From contig JAGWNK010000028.1 of the NCBI GenBank assembly GCA_028871345.1, positions 1 through 51,467 of the forward strand: a stretch of 51,467 nt of DNA, read 5' to 3'. Source of the stretch: Alphaproteobacteria bacterium (GTDB lineage Bacteria > Pseudomonadota > Alphaproteobacteria > Micropepsales > Micropepsaceae). The notes under the pieces were generated by a model. The model worked only from the letters and a program-made list of their open reading frames with translations. It searched no databases and had not been told where the DNA came from. Both the position numbers and the translations under genes were made by a program. Shown piece after piece: positions 41,261 through 49,196 of the stretch (position 1 is the stretch's first letter; each line of letters opens with the position of its first letter).

Positions 41261-42605
41261 CAGCGCCAGCTTCAAGCTGACGGCGGCGTACGCCATTTTG
41301 TTCACACTGTCCGTGGGCATCCTGGCGGCGCTGATCTATCTGCTCGTCACCAGCGAAATGGAACGCGGCATGCGCGCCCGCGTCGTTGCCGATTCCGATG
41401 CCCTCAAGGCGGAATACAGCATCGGCGGCACCAGGCAGCTCCTGCTCGCCATCGCGGAGCGTCAGCGCGGACATGTCGTCGGCGGCCTCGACTACACGCT
41501 GATCGACGCCAAAGGCCGTCATCTGTTCGGCACCCTGCCTTCGGTGCCTTGCCAAAGCCGTTGGACCATCTTCACCGGGCCGCCGGACGGCGACGAAGCT
41601 CCCGGGCAAATGGAGGAGCTGGGCGCCTACATCACGCCCCTGTCGCACGGCTATTGCCTGCTCGTTGCCGATGACCTCGGCAAAGTCGGCAAGCTCGGCT
41701 CGCTGATCCTCAAGAGCTTCGGCTGGGTGCTGCTGCTGTCGCTGACGATGGCGGTCGGCGGCGGCATCTTCCTCAGCTCCAGGTTCCTCAAGCGCATCGA
41801 GGCCATCAATCGAACGGCGGAAGCGATTATCGAGGGCGACATCACACGCCGCATCCCGCGGCGGGACGCGGCCGACGACCTCGATCGCCTCGCGGCAACC
41901 CTCAACCGGATGCTCGACCGTACGACCAACCTGATGGAAAGCCTGCGGCATGTGTCGAACGACGTAGCTCATGACCTGCGCACGCCGCTGGGCAGGCTGC
42001 GGCGCCATCTCGACGAGGCCCAGAGCGGCGCCCATACGCCGGAGCAATATCGCGCCGCCATCGAGCAGGCAGCGATGGAGGTCGACGGCATTCTCGACAC
42101 CTTCGGTGCAATCCTGCGCATCGCCCAGATCGAAAGCGGCAGCCGCCGAGCCGGCTTCCAACGCCTGCTCCTGAGCGATTTGGCGGCGGACGTGTGCGAG
42201 ACCTTTGCGCCCTCATTCGAGGACGCGGGCAAGACCCTTCGTACCGACATCGAGCCCGGACTGTGGGTTCAGGGCGACCGCGAATTGCTGGTGCAATCCC
42301 TCGCCAACCTGCTTGAGAACGCCATCGCGCACACGCCTTCGAACACGACGACGACCGTTTCGCTCAAGACCAGCGGCGACGTGATCGAACTTGACGTTGC
42401 GGACAACGGTTCGGGTGTGCCGGAAGCGGACCGCAACAGGATTTTCGAGCGATTCTGCCGGCTCGAGCCCAGCCGCACCGCATCCGGCAACGGTCTTGGA
42501 CTTAGCATCGTCGCGGCCGTCGCGGAGCTTCATGCCGGCAAGATTTCCGCAGCGGACAACGCGCCGGGACTGAGGATCGGATTGCGCCTGCCTGCGGCAG
42601 CCTAG
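41238..42605 (+). CDS. Sensor histidine kinase partner
   Basis: A 455-residue membrane kinase. N-terminal helix (TAAYAILFTLSVGILAALIYLLV), periplasmic sensor of about 120 residues, second helix (VLLLSLTMAVGGGIFL), HAMP, then HisKA with phospho-His245 in NDVAHDLRTPLGRLRRHL and the ATPase domain with NLLENAIAHTP, VADNGSGVPEADR and GNGLGLSIVAAVAEL. The start is GTG; 41238 gives the usual MRL...SFKL N-terminus, and another GTG lies seven codons upstream. The signal sensed is unknown. Confidence 0.93.
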   Translation: MRLAQTLNSASFKLTAAYAILFTLSVGILAALIYLLVTSEMERGMRARVVADSDALKAEYSIGGTRQLLLAIAERQRGHVVGGLDYTLIDAKGRHLFGTLPSVPCQSRWTIFTGPPDGDEAPGQMEELGAYITPLSHGYCLLVADDLGKVGKLGSLILKSFGWVLLLSLTMAVGGGIFLSSRFLKRIEAINRTAEAIIEGDITRRIPRRDAADDLDRLAATLNRMLDRTTNLMESLRHVSNDVAHDLRTPLGRLRRHLDEAQSGAHTPEQYRAAIEQAAMEVDGILDTFGAILRIAQIESGSRRAGFQRLLLSDLAADVCETFAPSFEDAGKTLRTDIEPGLWVQGDRELLVQSLANLLENAIAHTPSNTTTTVSLKTSGDVIELDVADNGSGVPEADRNRIFERFCRLEPSRTASGNGLGLSIVAAVAELHAGKISAADNAPGLRIGLRLPAAA

Positions 42606-42760
42606 AACTGTCACAGACATAGTTTGCGCGGTTGATCGCGGTGCGTTCACCAGCAACGCAATTCCGACAAAAAATACGGACTCTCGTAATGCCAGGATAA
42701 CGGGCTGATGCTATCGGTAAGTCCATCAAACAAACATTCAGCACAGAGAGGATCGACACC

Positions 42761-43228
42761 ATGGGCTTCCGCACCACGGGGGCGCGTCTTCCACGACTGC
42801 TGGCTTTGGCATTCTGCCTCTTGACGCCGGCTGCCAACGCAGCGGGCCTTGATCTGACGCCCTACAAGGGCAAGGTCGTCTATCTCGATTTCTGGGCGTC
42901 TTGGTGCAACCCCTGCCGCGAATCCTTTCCCTGGATGAACGGTCTGCAGAACAGTCTCTCCGCCAAGGGCTTCGTTGTCATCGCCGTCAATGTGGATCAC
43001 GACAAGTCCCTTGCCGACCGCTTCCTTCAGCAGAACCCAGCCCGCTTCAAGATCGTCTACGACAGCCAGGGCGCCATCGCCGAACAGTACGATTTCAAGG
43101 ACATGCCGACTTCCATCCTTATCGGACGAGACGGCAAGGTCCGTTACGTGCACGACGGGTTTTATCCCGACAGGAAAGGCACCTACGTCGCGCACATCAA
43201 CGAACTCCTCAACGAAAAAGGGCCGTGA
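42761..43228 (+). CDS. TlpA-like periplasmic thioredoxin
   Basis: A 155-residue exported thioredoxin-fold protein. A signal peptide (to ANAAG, about residue 28) is followed by VVYLDFWASWCNPCRES with the redox pair Cys49/Cys52, VIAVNVDHDKSLADRF, and the cis-Pro loop MPTSILIGRDG. It probably exchanges electrons with DsbD encoded downstream. AGAGAGG lies upstream of the ATG. It is the first gene of a tight co-directional set; the DUF4266 gene begins 1 base after its stop codon. Confidence 0.92.
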   Translation: MGFRTTGARLPRLLALAFCLLTPAANAAGLDLTPYKGKVVYLDFWASWCNPCRESFPWMNGLQNSLSAKGFVVIAVNVDHDKSLADRFLQQNPARFKIVYDSQGAIAEQYDFKDMPTSILIGRDGKVRYVHDGFYPDRKGTYVAHINELLNEKGP

Positions 43229-43229
43229 C

Positions 43230-43457
43230 GTGACCCATAGGATTTCCATCATCGCGATCGGCTGTGCCATCGCGATCAGCGCCGGCGGCTGCGCGTCGTT
43301 CGGCCCCAAGCCCTGGGAAAAGGACCTCATGGCCCGCAAGGAGATGCAGATCGATCCCCATCCGATGCTGACCGCCGCCGACAACCACATCTTTTTCAGC
43401 AAGGAAGCATCCAGCGGCGGGCGCGGCTTCGCCGGTGGAGGCTGCGGGTGCAACTAA
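43230..43457 (+). CDS. DUF4266 lipoprotein with C-terminal CGCN
   Basis: A 75-residue protein, GTG start. A hydrophobic signal ends in a lipobox-like SAGGC (Cys21). The mature part has WEKDLMARKEMQIDP, NHIFFSKEASSGGRG and ends FAGGGCGCN (Cys72, Cys74). This C-terminus defines DUF4266, whose function is unknown. The exposed Cys pair next to thiol-redox genes suggests a redox or metal-binding tail. It overlaps the DUF3570 gene by 10 bases. Confidence 0.88.
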   Translation: MTHRISIIAIGCAIAISAGGCASFGPKPWEKDLMARKEMQIDPHPMLTAADNHIFFSKEASSGGRGFAGGGCGCN

Positions 43458-44917
43458 AGCCGATGACGGGGAAGCGGACGGGTCATTTTCGTGAAAGCCT
43501 TGCGGCCTTCTCGGCCACGCTGCTGGCAGCGACCCTGGCAACACACGGCGCCGAAGCGCAGGATTCCTCGTCGAGCAACGAGAACAACAATTTCGGTCCG
43601 GGAACGGCCTACACCCAGATCGACGGCGCGCTGCTCGTCTATAAGGAAGCCGGCGGCCGCGTGCAGGCCATCGAGCCTGCGCTCGATACCCAGATACACA
43701 GCGCCGACGGATATGTGCTGAACGTGGAACTGATCGCCGATGCGGTATCCGGCGCCACGCCCAACGGCGCTGTGCCTTCCGACCTTTCGCAGACCTTCAC
43801 GACGCCCGTTCGGGTCACGGCCAACAGCGCCACAGGCGCCGGCGGCGAAGGGGAAGGCGAAGGCGGCGGAACCGGGGCGGGCACGGGCACCGGCGGCACA
43901 ACGACGGTAACCGGCGCGTCCGGCGGCAGCACCGTCGTCTCATCGGGCGGAACGGCATCGCGCCAATATACGGTCGCCCCCAACACGCTGCCGGTTGACA
44001 AGGGGTTCCGCGACCGCCGCTACGCGGCCAACGTCAACTGGTCGCAGCCGCTTGGCGATCTCACTCTGGTCGGCTTTGGCGCCGGTTTCTCCAGGGAGCA
44101 CGATTATCGCTCGATCACCGCCAATGTGCGGGCCGCACAGAACTTCGACTCCAACAACACGACCGTCAGCCTCTCGCTGAACATGGAGCTCGATTCTTCA
44201 TTCCCGTTCGGCGGCATACCGACGCCACTCACCGCCATGGATGGCGCCTGGAAGACGCCGAAGGAGCGCAGCAAGACCCAGACCGGTTTCGTCATCGGCC
44301 TCACGCAGGTGATGACACGCCGCTGGCTGACCGAAATCGATTACGCCTTCAACATGCAGCACGGCTATGAGAACGACCCTTACCGCATCATATCGGTGGT
44401 CGCGCCCTCGACCGGGGAGCCAACCAGCTATCTTTACGAGAACCGACCGAACAATCGCCAGACCCAGAGTCTCTTCTGGGACAACAAGATCGATCTCGAT
44501 CCGACGGTCACCGACGTCTCGTTCCGCTTCTTCACCGACAACTGGGGGATCAAGTCCGAGACAGTCGCGGTCTCAGAACGGCTCAATGTCGGATCATCGT
44601 TCTACGTTGAACCGGATGTGCGCTGGTATCACCAGACCGCGGCAAGTTTCTACCGCTACTATCTCGTCGCCGGGCAGCCCTTGCCCGCTTACGTCTCATC
44701 CGACACCAGGCTTGGCGCGTTCACTTCGCTGACCTATGGCACGAAGGTCGGCTTCTATCTGAGCGATCGCACCGAGCTCTACTTGCGCGTGGCCTATTAC
44801 CAGCAGACCGGCAACGGCCATCCCGCAGGCACGTTCGGGCAACTGCGCAATCAGGATCTTTTCGCCGGCACCAAGGCCTTCTTCGCCTTCGTCGGCTACA
44901 CCTGGGATTTCCATTGA
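43448..44917 (+). CDS. DUF3570 outer-membrane barrel with ApbE-type flavinylation motif
   Basis: A 489-residue exported protein with a signal peptide (cut near GAEAQ, about residue 38). A soluble N-terminal region contains YTQIDGALLVYKEAGGRVQ and IADAVSGATPNGA. D98-A-V-S101-G-A-T matches the D-x-x-[ST]-G-A-[ST] site that ApbE modifies with FMN, and apbE is the next gene. A Gly/Thr-rich linker (about 135-165) leads into about 300 residues of alternating beta-strands ending WDFH, typical of outer-membrane barrels. The GTG start has GGTGGAGG upstream and overlaps the DUF4266 gene; an ATG five codons later is possible. Function unknown; flavinylation is inferred. Confidence 0.87.
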   Translation: MQLKPMTGKRTGHFRESLAAFSATLLAATLATHGAEAQDSSSSNENNNFGPGTAYTQIDGALLVYKEAGGRVQAIEPALDTQIHSADGYVLNVELIADAVSGATPNGAVPSDLSQTFTTPVRVTANSATGAGGEGEGEGGGTGAGTGTGGTTTVTGASGGSTVVSSGGTASRQYTVAPNTLPVDKGFRDRRYAANVNWSQPLGDLTLVGFGAGFSREHDYRSITANVRAAQNFDSNNTTVSLSLNMELDSSFPFGGIPTPLTAMDGAWKTPKERSKTQTGFVIGLTQVMTRRWLTEIDYAFNMQHGYENDPYRIISVVAPSTGEPTSYLYENRPNNRQTQSLFWDNKIDLDPTVTDVSFRFFTDNWGIKSETVAVSERLNVGSSFYVEPDVRWYHQTAASFYRYYLVAGQPLPAYVSSDTRLGAFTSLTYGTKVGFYLSDRTELYLRVAYYQQTGNGHPAGTFGQLRNQDLFAGTKAFFAFVGYTWDFH

Positions 44918-44930
44918 ATTGGAGCCGCCG

Positions 44931-45848
44931 ATGATCGCAGAGGCCCCGATTCCGGACCGCCAGGCAGCGCCGCGCCTGACGCGTTCAGGTCCGGACTTTC
45001 TCTATCTGTTCCACGCCATGGCCACGCCCTGCGAGGTCAGGCTTGAGACGGAAGATCAGGCCCTCGCAATGGCGGTCGCCGAGACCGCGGAAACCGAAGT
45101 CCGCCGCATCGAGCGCAAGTTCAGCCGCTATCGCAGCGACAGCGTGGTGGGCAAGATCAACGCCAGCGGCGGCGGCACGCTGGCCGTGGACGCGGAAACC
45201 GCGAGCCTGATCAACTTCGCCGACCGATGCCATCAGTTGAGCGGCGGTCTGTTCGACATCACCTCTGGCGTGCTGCGCCGCATCTGGCGGTTCGACGGCT
45301 CCGATCGCGTGCCTGCGCAGGCGCAGGTCAAAGCCATGCGCTTCCTCGTCGGCTGGAAGAAGGTCCGTTGGGAGCCCCCCGCCATCATGCTGCCCGCCGG
45401 CATGGAGATCGATCTCGGGGGTCTGGCGAAAGAATATGCGGTCGATCGTACGCTGGCCGTCATCGCGCGAGTCACGCAGCAGCCGGCCCTTGTCAACTTC
45501 GGCGGCGATCTGCGTGTTTCGGGACCGCGCAGGCAGGGCGGCCGCTGGAAGGTGGCGATCGAATCGGTCGAAGCAGAAGGTCATGCCGCCGGCTTGATCG
45601 AGCTGGCCGATGGCGCCCTGGCCACCAGTGGCGACGCGCGACGCTTCCTGCTCAAGGACGGCGTGCGCTACGGCCACATTCTCAATCCGCGCACGTGCAT
45701 GCCAGTGGAGCACGCGCCGCGGTCGGTCACGGTTGCAGCGCCCACCTGCATCGAAGCGGGCATGACCGCCACGATGGCGATCCTGAATGGCAAGCAAGCA
45801 GAAACCTTCCTCGAGCGCGAAGGTGTTCGCGCCTGGTGCATACGGTGA
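44931..45848 (+). CDS. apbE: FAD:protein FMN transferase (ApbE family)
   Basis: ApbE attaches FMN from FAD to a Ser/Thr of target proteins. The 305-residue chain has the family motifs FHAMATPCEVRLE, FSRYRSDSVVGKIN, GLFDITSGVL, IDLGGLAKEYAVD, LVNFGGDLRVSG, ATSGDARRF, YGHILNPRT and VTVAAPTCIEAGMTATMA (metal-binding region). No signal peptide or lipobox is visible, and the upstream DUF3570 stop leaves no room for one, whereas many ApbE proteins of Gram-negatives are exported. GGAG lies 6 bases before the ATG. dsbD follows 1 base after its stop. Confidence 0.95.
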   Translation: MIAEAPIPDRQAAPRLTRSGPDFLYLFHAMATPCEVRLETEDQALAMAVAETAETEVRRIERKFSRYRSDSVVGKINASGGGTLAVDAETASLINFADRCHQLSGGLFDITSGVLRRIWRFDGSDRVPAQAQVKAMRFLVGWKKVRWEPPAIMLPAGMEIDLGGLAKEYAVDRTLAVIARVTQQPALVNFGGDLRVSGPRRQGGRWKVAIESVEAEGHAAGLIELADGALATSGDARRFLLKDGVRYGHILNPRTCMPVEHAPRSVTVAAPTCIEAGMTATMAILNGKQAETFLEREGVRAWCIR

Positions 45849-45849
45849 C

Positions 45850-47907
45850 ATGATGCGCAAGATATTGGCCGGTCTGACCGTCTGTTTCGCATTGCAGGGT
45901 GCCGCACAGGCTGCGGCCATCGTCAAGGCGGACCACGTTACGCTCTCCGCCCTCCTGGAATCGCCCGCCAAACCCGGCACCACCGTGTGGGCCGCGATCC
46001 GGCAGGAGATCGAACCTGGCTGGCACACCTACTGGATCAATCCTGGCGAGTCCGGCCTCGCAACGACGATTGCCTGGCAACTTCCCAAGGGCGTCAACGC
46101 GGGGGCCGCCCAATGGCCGTCGCCGCAGCGTTTCGTCGACGATGGAATCGTCAATTACGGCTATGCACGCGAAGCCACGATTCTGGTGCCTCTGAAGGTG
46201 GCGGCGGACGCCGCGGTCGGTCCGGCGACGGCAAGAGTATCGCTGCTGGAATGCGAACACATGTGCATTCCCGAAGACGTGACTCTGAGCCTCGATCTGC
46301 GGCGCGCTTCGGCTTCGCCGCTGTTCGCCGCCGCCCGCAAGGCGTTGCCGCGCCCGCAACAGGGCATATCCCGCATCGCCGTGAACACCAAAGCGGTCGT
46401 CGTGACAGTCCATGATCCGGCCCTCGTCGGCGCGCGCCCGCGCGACGTGCAATTTTTCCCCACAACGCCGCAGGTCGTGGATGACACCGCCGCGCCGCGC
46501 ATCGCCATTTCCGGCGACACGCTGGTCTGGACCATGCCCCGTTCCAAGTTTTTCCAGCCCGTTGCAGGTTTCCAGGGAGTCCTGGAGGTCGCCGGCGCGC
46601 CCGCGCTCGCCGTTACCGCCAGGCAGGTGGCGCCGCCGGCGCCCCAGCCACCTCAAGCCGGTGGCGCCACCCCAACCCTGGTTGAAGCGCTGCTCCTGGC
46701 GTTTCTCGGCGGACTGATCCTCAACCTGATGCCGTGTGTGCTGCCAATCCTGTCGATGAAGGCGCTGGCGTTGGCGAAGGCGGCCGGCGACATGCGCGGC
46801 GCCCGCCGCGACGCCATGTTCTATGTCGCGGGCGTGATGGCAAGCTTCGCGGCGATGGCTGCGCTGCTGCTCGCCCTCAAGGCGACGGGTGCCGCACTGG
46901 GCTGGGGATTCCAGCTGCAATCGCCACCCGTCGTTTTCGGCCTCGCCGCGCTGATGGCCGCGATAGGGTTGAATCTCCTGGGTGCCTTCGAGTTGCCGCT
47001 GAGCCTCGCGGGCATGGGCGACGGATTGACCCGCGGCCACGGAGGCCAAGGCGCCTTTTTCACCGGGGCCCTGGCAGTACTGGTCGCCAGTCCCTGCACC
47101 GCACCGTTCATGGGCACCGCGCTGGGTTATGCGTTGACACAGAACGCACCCATAGCTGCTTCTGTGTTCCTGGCGCTCGGAGCCGGCTTTGCCGCGCCGT
47201 TTGCCGTGCTTGCTTTGTCACCTCCGCTGGTGCGCCTCATGCCCAGACCCGGCACATGGATGATCCGCTTCAAGCAGGCGCTCGCCTTCCCGATGTTTGC
47301 CTCCGCGATCTGGCTCGTTTGGGTGCTCGATCAGCAGATCGGTGCCACGGGCATGGCGCTGGCGCTTTCGATCGGGCTGGGCTTCGTGTTCCTGGCCTGG
47401 CTATTGCCGCTGTTGGGCACGACGTGGCGCTGGTTGATTGGGCCGGTCGCGCTGACGGGCCTGCTTCTCCTCGCTGCAAGACTGGACCCTGCACCGGGCG
47501 CGGCCAGCGACGGCCAGTGGGTCACATGGTCTCCCCAAGCCGTGGCCGATGCGCGCCGGGACGGCCGGCCTGTCCTGGTCGATTTCTCCGCGGCTTGGTG
47601 CGTGACCTGTCTCGTCAACGAGCGCGTCGCATTGCGCGATCCCGAGGTTGCGGCACGCCTGGAGCGCGACCATGTCGTGACGTTGCGCGGCGATTGGACC
47701 AACCGCAGCGCCGCCATCACCGGCGAGCTCAATCATTATGGACGAAGCGGCGTGCCGCTCTATTTGCTGTATCCGCCCCACCATTCCGCCGTCGTCCTGC
47801 CCCAGATCCTGACCCCGTCGGCGGTACTAGCCGCGTTGCAGGATGTCGAAACGGCGCAGGCGGATCAATCGCGCGTCGCTCTGGCCCGTACCAGCATCGG
47901 CCCATAA
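45850..47907 (+). CDS. DsbD-family thiol:disulfide interchange protein
   Basis: A 685-residue protein that carries electrons from cytoplasmic thioredoxin across the membrane. After a signal peptide (to AQAAA), a periplasmic N-terminal domain has a Cys pair in LECEHMCIPED (Cys135/Cys139). A membrane domain of about eight helices has NLMPCVLPILS (Cys296) and ASPCTAPFMG (Cys416), the central redox pair. A C-terminal thioredoxin domain has AAWCVTCLVNE (Cys584/Cys587). All three redox pairs are intact. It overlaps the convergent nnrS gene by 43 bases. It is the likely reductant of the TlpA protein at the start of the set. Confidence 0.93.
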   Translation: MMRKILAGLTVCFALQGAAQAAAIVKADHVTLSALLESPAKPGTTVWAAIRQEIEPGWHTYWINPGESGLATTIAWQLPKGVNAGAAQWPSPQRFVDDGIVNYGYAREATILVPLKVAADAAVGPATARVSLLECEHMCIPEDVTLSLDLRRASASPLFAAARKALPRPQQGISRIAVNTKAVVVTVHDPALVGARPRDVQFFPTTPQVVDDTAAPRIAISGDTLVWTMPRSKFFQPVAGFQGVLEVAGAPALAVTARQVAPPAPQPPQAGGATPTLVEALLLAFLGGLILNLMPCVLPILSMKALALAKAAGDMRGARRDAMFYVAGVMASFAAMAALLLALKATGAALGWGFQLQSPPVVFGLAALMAAIGLNLLGAFELPLSLAGMGDGLTRGHGGQGAFFTGALAVLVASPCTAPFMGTALGYALTQNAPIAASVFLALGAGFAAPFAVLALSPPLVRLMPRPGTWMIRFKQALAFPMFASAIWLVWVLDQQIGATGMALALSIGLGFVFLAWLLPLLGTTWRWLIGPVALTGLLLLAARLDPAPGAASDGQWVTWSPQAVADARRDGRPVLVDFSAAWCVTCLVNERVALRDPEVAARLERDHVVTLRGDWTNRSAAITGELNHYGRSGVPLYLLYPPHHSAVVLPQILTPSAVLAALQDVETAQADQSRVALARTSIGP

Positions 47908-49067
47908 ACAGCCAGGTAGAGCAGAAACGCCAGACACCACGCCGTTCCGGCAAGAGACAGAAGCAGCGCCATCTCGGACCCCGTGAAGGGCGCCGCAAGC
48001 CGCAGCACCGCCGCAACGCTCACCAGTCCGTACAAAATCGCCGTGGTCCCGGTCGCCGACAATGGCCGGCCCGTGTGCCCCAAGGTCGCCCGCGTCATGA
48101 CCGCAAGCGTCATGGTGCCGATGGCGCCGACGGTCAGCGCATGCAGGGCCGTCGTGGCCGGGAACAACGGGACGAGCCCGTTGAAGCCGAGCAGCAGAAG
48201 CCCTGCCGCCAACCAGCCATAGCCCACGTGAAGCACCGTAACCAGTGGCTCTGCCAAGGTGCGAGGGCCGCGCCAGCGCGACAGCCGCCACGCCGCTGCC
48301 AGTCCCGCCATGAGTTCCAGGTAGGCCGTCGCCCGCGTCTCGGGCGCAAGCACCCAGGCCGCGATGCCCATGACCGTGATGATGAGGGCCACGAGATCGG
48401 CACGGCTCGCCGATGAAGGCGAGGCGACATCGGGAACATTCTTCGTCAGCCAGTTCCGTGTGAAGCTCGGAATGATGCGTCCGCCGACCAGGGAAATCAG
48501 CGCGAGGAGAACGCCGATGCCGAGACGGTTGCCGATTTGCGCCGTTTCGGCCACCCCCAGGGACTCCAAATGCACTAACAGATTGCCGATCAGGAGCAGC
48601 GACAGGGCAATTAGCATAGGCAGGTTGCGCCAATTCCTTCCCGCGACGATCTCGCGTGCCACGACCAGGAGAAAAACGGCAGGAAACATGAGATCCGCGA
48701 CCGTTGCCAACGGCGTGCCAACCAGCGCAGAGAGCAGCACCGCGAGCCGTCCGATGACCCACAAGACCACGAGCATCGCCAAAGACCAGCCCTGCAGAGG
48801 CATGCGGCCCGTCCAGTTCGGAATGGCCGTGAGCAGGAAACCCGCCACGGCGGCAGCGCCATAGCCGTAAACCATCTCATGGGCATGCCAGATGATGGCC
48901 GGAAAGGCGCTGGGCGGCACGAGCCCCGTCAGGTAGGCGACGAGCCACACAGGGACGGCGACGGCAGCCCACAGAGCGGCAAGCAGGAAAAAGGGCCGAA
49001 AGCCTGCCGAGAATATGTCAGGCCCATGATGGACCCGATACCTGGGAATGGCCGCTTGCCGTGTCAT
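47865..49067 (-). CDS. nnrS: NnrS-family haem/copper membrane protein
   Basis: A 400-residue protein with about twelve helices. Typical segments are FSAGFRPFFLLAALWA, IWHAHEMVYGYGAAAVAGFLLTAIPNWTGR (His-rich, likely haem binding), RIIPSFTRNW, HALTVGAIGTMTLAVMTRATLGHTGRPL. NnrS proteins protect against nitric oxide and related stress and are controlled by NO-responsive regulators. An NsrR-like site lies just upstream. The ATG at 49067 was preferred over a TTG five codons earlier. It converges on dsbD with a 43-base overlap and diverges from hemD. Confidence 0.93.
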   Translation of the reverse strand: MTRQAAIPRYRVHHGPDIFSAGFRPFFLLAALWAAVAVPVWLVAYLTGLVPPSAFPAIIWHAHEMVYGYGAAAVAGFLLTAIPNWTGRMPLQGWSLAMLVVLWVIGRLAVLLSALVGTPLATVADLMFPAVFLLVVAREIVAGRNWRNLPMLIALSLLLIGNLLVHLESLGVAETAQIGNRLGIGVLLALISLVGGRIIPSFTRNWLTKNVPDVASPSSASRADLVALIITVMGIAAWVLAPETRATAYLELMAGLAAAWRLSRWRGPRTLAEPLVTVLHVGYGWLAAGLLLLGFNGLVPLFPATTALHALTVGAIGTMTLAVMTRATLGHTGRPLSATGTTAILYGLVSVAAVLRLAAPFTGSEMALLLSLAGTAWCLAFLLYLAVYGPMLVRARATRD

Positions 49068-49093
49068 CGCGTCGTCTCGCAACTCGATATATC

Positions 49094-49110
49094 ATGCATC
49101 ATAGATACAT
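49094..49110 (-). promoter_or_regulatory. NsrR-like operator upstream of nnrS
   Basis: ATGCAT-N5-ATACAT matches the core of the NsrR inverted repeat (ATGYAT-N5-ATRCAT); the right half extends to a full ATACATCTT. It lies 26 bases before the nnrS start, between nnrS and hemD. No nsrR gene is in the window. Confidence 0.55.
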
Positions 49111-49196
49111 CTTTGAATGTGGCATAACAGCCGTCAATTCCTCAGCCCTCCCAGGGTGATTAGAATGGCTGCCGTAACGCTCGGCGCGGATGCCTG

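Noticed and set aside
43850..43960. Gly/Thr-rich repeats in DUF3570 as a sign of frameshift or phase variation
   Set aside because: The frame is continuous through the stretch into barrel strands; it reads as a flexible linker.
46734..48416. 560-codon plus-strand frame overlapping dsbD and nnrS
   Set aside because: Arg/Pro-rich out-of-frame shadow; the dsbD and nnrS frames carry clear motifs.
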